Assembly (NCBI GenBank): GCA_903835865.1
Contig: CAILON010000377.1
Span: forward strand, 1 to 8,835
DNA length: 8,835 bases
From: an uncultured beta proteobacterium
GTDB lineage: Bacteria; Pseudomonadota; Gammaproteobacteria; Burkholderiales; Burkholderiaceae
Direction: 5' to 3'
Each line of letters begins with the position of its first letter. The stretch's first letter is position 1. This document shows, one piece after another, positions 7,286 through 8,835 of the stretch. A program made the translations under genes and the position numbers. Below the pieces are notes generated by a model. The model made no database searches, was not told the DNA's origin, and saw only the letters and a list, made by a program, of their open reading frames with translations.

Positions 7286-7290
7286 CTCCA
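7286..7290 (-). promoter_or_regulatory. ribosome binding site deciding the TctC-like start
   Basis: Minus strand TGGAG, 6 nt before the ATG at 7279. It supports that start over the longer open frame from 7396 and over the ATG at 7264. The surrounding 91-bp divergent spacer (7280-7370) shows no convincing sigma70 promoter on either strand: candidate -35/-10 pairs are spaced 9, 13 or 22 bp. Confidence 0.7.
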
Positions 7291-7370
7291 GGACGTTGAT
7301 CGGATTCCTAAAATGATACTGGGTATATGGCAAATCCTTCTGTATTTTTGGTAAAAGGCGATAATGCGCC

Positions 7371-7919
7371 ATGGCTCTACGCGCAACTATCCACAAGGCT
7401 GACCTTCACCTCGCCGATTCAGACCGTCACTACTATGGCAGCCACTCCCTAACGATCGCTAAGCACCCCTCAGAAACCGAGGAGCGGATGATGGTCAGAA
7501 TCATCGCCTTCGCTTTGCAGGCACATGAAGATTTGGTCTTTACCAAGGGTCTGAGCGATACCGATGAACCCGATTTATGGATTAAGGACCTTACCGATTC
7601 CATTAAATTGTGGATTGAGATTGGTCAGCCAGACGAGCGCCGTATTTTGAAAGCTTGCGGTAGATCAGATCAGGTCATTGTCTATTGCTATGGTGGTCAC
7701 ACTAGCAAAATCTGGTGGGACGCCATTGCCAATAAGCTGACCAGAGCACGAAATCTGCAGGTCATCTCCATTCCGGCTGAGCAAGCACATGATCTCAATA
7801 AGTTAGTTGAGCGCAGCATGGTTTTGCATGTGAATATTCAAGATGGTGAGGCCTATGTGTCTTCCGATCAAGGCCAAGTCACGATTACCCCAGAGATCTG
7901 GCGCAATCTTCAAACGTAA
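7371..7919 (+). CDS. yaeQ: YaeQ family protein (PD-(D/E)XK-like fold)
   Basis: A 182-residue cytoplasmic protein, matching E. coli YaeQ (181 residues) end to end. Structures of the family show a compact fold built on a variant PD-(D/E)XK nuclease core (recalled family knowledge); its activity is not established. Visible conserved blocks: MALRATIHKADLHLAD at 1-16, LTIAKHPSETEERMMVR at 27-43, DEPDLW at 65-70, LWIEIGQPDERRILKAC at 80-96, SKIWW at 112-116 and IQDGEAYVS near 156-164. The acidic residues Asp65, Glu66, Glu83, Asp88 and Glu89 fall in the blocks expected to form the nuclease-like site. The ATG matches the family's MAL start. An AAGG lies 12 nt upstream, which is long, and it is better placed for an out-of-frame ATG at 7364. 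The gene is divergent from the TctC-like gene and is followed after 21 bp by the PIN gene. Confidence 0.95.
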   Translation: MALRATIHKADLHLADSDRHYYGSHSLTIAKHPSETEERMMVRIIAFALQAHEDLVFTKGLSDTDEPDLWIKDLTDSIKLWIEIGQPDERRILKACGRSDQVIVYCYGGHTSKIWWDAIANKLTRARNLQVISIPAEQAHDLNKLVERSMVLHVNIQDGEAYVSSDQGQVTITPEIWRNLQT

Positions 7920-7940
7920 ACAGAAAAGCAAGTTAGCGCC

Positions 7941-8351
7941 ATGAAGACCGTCATCTTCGATACCAATGTCTTGCTTGATCTTTTTATCTTTAATGACTTT
8001 AGAGTGCTTCACATCAAACAGGCTTTAATAGATCAGCAATTAGATGCCTTGGCCAGCAATCAAACCTTAGAAGAATTTACCGATGTTATCTCACGCCCAC
8101 TATTTTCTTTAGAGCAAAGCGCCCAAGAAAAGATAGTTCAAGAGTGGCAATCCCTCGCACACATCATCGACGAGCAAAAAATCATTGCCGCCCCTTGGCA
8201 GTGTCGTGATAGCGATGATCAAATCTTTTTGGATCTTGCTTATTCAAATAGGCCCTGCATCTTACTTAGCAAAGACAATGCCGTTCTCAAGTTAGCGGGT
8301 CCCGCAGCAAAAGAAGGTGTTTTGATTAGCGGCGACTACAGTAGCTTATAG
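7941..8351 (+). CDS. PIN-domain protein, putative toxin-like RNase (COG1569/PIN_3 type)
   Basis: A 136-residue PIN-domain protein. PIN domains are metal-dependent ribonucleases, and this subfamily is annotated as a putative toxin component. It opens with VIFDTNVLLDLF, giving the first metal ligand Asp7 and Asn9. SNQTLEEF supplies Glu44/Glu45. CRDSDDQIFLDLA (88-100) matches the usual D-x-D-D block with Asp90, Asp92 and Asp93. LLSKDNAVLKL provides the fourth acidic position, Asp112. All four expected acidic positions are therefore present and the protein looks catalytically intact. No small antitoxin-like gene lies beside it: upstream is yaeQ (21 bp) and downstream a convergent oxidoreductase. 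The Shine-Dalgarno sequence is weak and the start context, GCGCCATG, repeats that of yaeQ. Stop codons overlap the oxidoreductase gene by 6 bp. Whether it acts as a toxin or in RNA maturation is open. Confidence 0.88.
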   Translation: MKTVIFDTNVLLDLFIFNDFRVLHIKQALIDQQLDALASNQTLEEFTDVISRPLFSLEQSAQEKIVQEWQSLAHIIDEQKIIAAPWQCRDSDDQIFLDLAYSNRPCILLSKDNAVLKLAGPAAKEGVLISGDYSSL

Positions 8352-8835
8352 GCCTTGGGCTGCTGTTGCGGCGATTTCAAAAGATTTCAGACGGGCTTGA
8401 TGATCAAAGATCTGTCCTGTGACGACTAACTCGCTTGCACCAGTCAGATCTAGCCAATGACGCATCGTCTTTCGGACGGTTTCTAGAGAGCCCACTGCTG
8501 AGACCTGCAAGGTATGCGCAGCAGCAGCTTTTTCATGTGGCTCGCAAAAATCATCTAGGCCTGCAATTGGCGGCGGTAATTGCCCGCGAGTGTTACGCCG
8601 CATCCGCACGACATTTTGTTGCAAGGTCGTGAATAAATATTGCGCTTCTTCATCTGTATCCGCAGCAACAACATTCATCACAAAAGCACAGTAGGGCTTT
8701 TCCAATTTGTCTGACGGCTTAAAGAGTTCACGGTAAATCTTCATTGCTTCTAACAATTGCTCTGGGGCAAAGTGTGATGCAAATGCATAAGGCAAACCAA
8801 AGTGTGCCGCGAGTTGCGCACCATAGAGACTAGAA
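8346..8835 (-). CDS. LLM-class flavin-dependent oxidoreductase, YhbW-like (5' end beyond window)
   Basis: The C-terminal part of a luciferase-like (LLM) flavin-dependent monooxygenase; about 162 residues are visible of a family length near 330-340. The frame is open to the right edge. A TTG at 8793-8795 could be mistaken for a start, but the residues before it, SSLYGAQLAAHFG, belong to the family and join directly to LPYAFASHFAP, so the gene continues outside the window. Other matching blocks are FKPSDKLEKPYC, NVVAADTDEEAQYLFT, TRGQLPPPI and VTGQIFDHQARLKSFE near the C-terminus. The pattern is closest to E. coli YhbW, of unknown substrate. The N-terminal flavin-site half is missing, so activity cannot be judged. 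Its TAA overlaps the PIN gene's tail by 6 bp and no terminator is visible between the two. Confidence 0.93.
   Translation of the reverse strand, partial: SSLYGAQLAAHFGLPYAFASHFAPEQLLEAMKIYRELFKPSDKLEKPYCAFVMNVVAADTDEEAQYLFTTLQQNVVRMRRNTRGQLPPPIAGLDDFCEPHEKAAAAHTLQVSAVGSLETVRKTMRHWLDLTGASELVVTGQIFDHQARLKSFEIAATAAQGL

Noticed and set aside
7299..7333. sigma70 promoters in the tctC-yaeQ divergent spacer
   Set aside because: Possible hexamers (TTGATC, GATACT, TATATG, TTGCCA, TATCAT) never fall at 16-18 bp spacing on either strand.
7280..7396. 39-codon N-terminal extension of the TctC-like gene up to 7396
   Set aside because: It would overlap the start of yaeQ on the other strand, puts non-signal sequence before the signal peptide, and a well-placed TGGAG supports the ATG at 7279.
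7803..8012. Minus-strand 69-codon frame, considered as an antitoxin for the PIN protein
   Set aside because: It is antisense to the end of yaeQ and the start of the PIN gene, has no antitoxin-like DNA-binding motif and no ribosome site.
8793..8795. TTG as start of the oxidoreductase
   Set aside because: The frame continues upstream with family-conserved residues to the window edge, so the TTG encodes an internal Leu.

Overview
The window looks like ordinary chromosome from a betaproteobacterium of the Burkholderiales. Its moderate GC (mid-40s by eye), a Bug/TctC-type binding protein, OmpW, HemN and Uup together would suit a Polynucleobacter-like freshwater lineage. That assignment is inference from gene content, not a database match. 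I see no tRNA, rRNA, insertion sequence, phage gene or CRISPR array. Coding density is high and no gene-free stretch exceeds about 160 bp.

Layout: (1) 1-1722, minus: uup, an ABC-F ATPase cut by the left edge so that it lacks its C-terminal end. (2) 1790-2386, plus: a small P-loop kinase-like ATPase, divergent from uup across 67 bp. (3) A strong GC-rich hairpin with a T-run on the minus strand at 2389-2411 separates it from the convergent ompW (2435-3070, minus). (4) The 159-bp ompW upstream region carries two FNR/CRP-family palindromes, one of them a perfect match to TTGAT-N4-ATCAA placed as for a class II activated promoter. (5) A tight minus-strand cluster reads tctC-like binding protein (6290-7279), then a COG2509-type FAD protein (4667-6280), then hemN (3230-4645), with gaps of 9 and 21 bp. 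(6) Divergent from tctC, plus-strand yaeQ (7371-7919) is followed 21 bp later by an orphan PIN-domain ribonuclease-like gene (7941-8351). (7) The PIN gene overlaps tail-to-tail by 6 bp with a minus-strand flavin-dependent luciferase-like oxidoreductase (YhbW type), which is cut by the right edge.

The coherent theme is oxygen and redox status. HemN is the oxygen-independent heme enzyme, the gene upstream of it is a flavoprotein, and ompW sits behind FNR-type sites. The other pairing worth attention is yaeQ with PIN: two nuclease-fold proteins in a probable transcription unit, with no recognisable antitoxin. I found no clear evidence of an undescribed system. The FNR-box arrangement, the hairpin before hemN and the yaeQ-PIN pair are the best leads.
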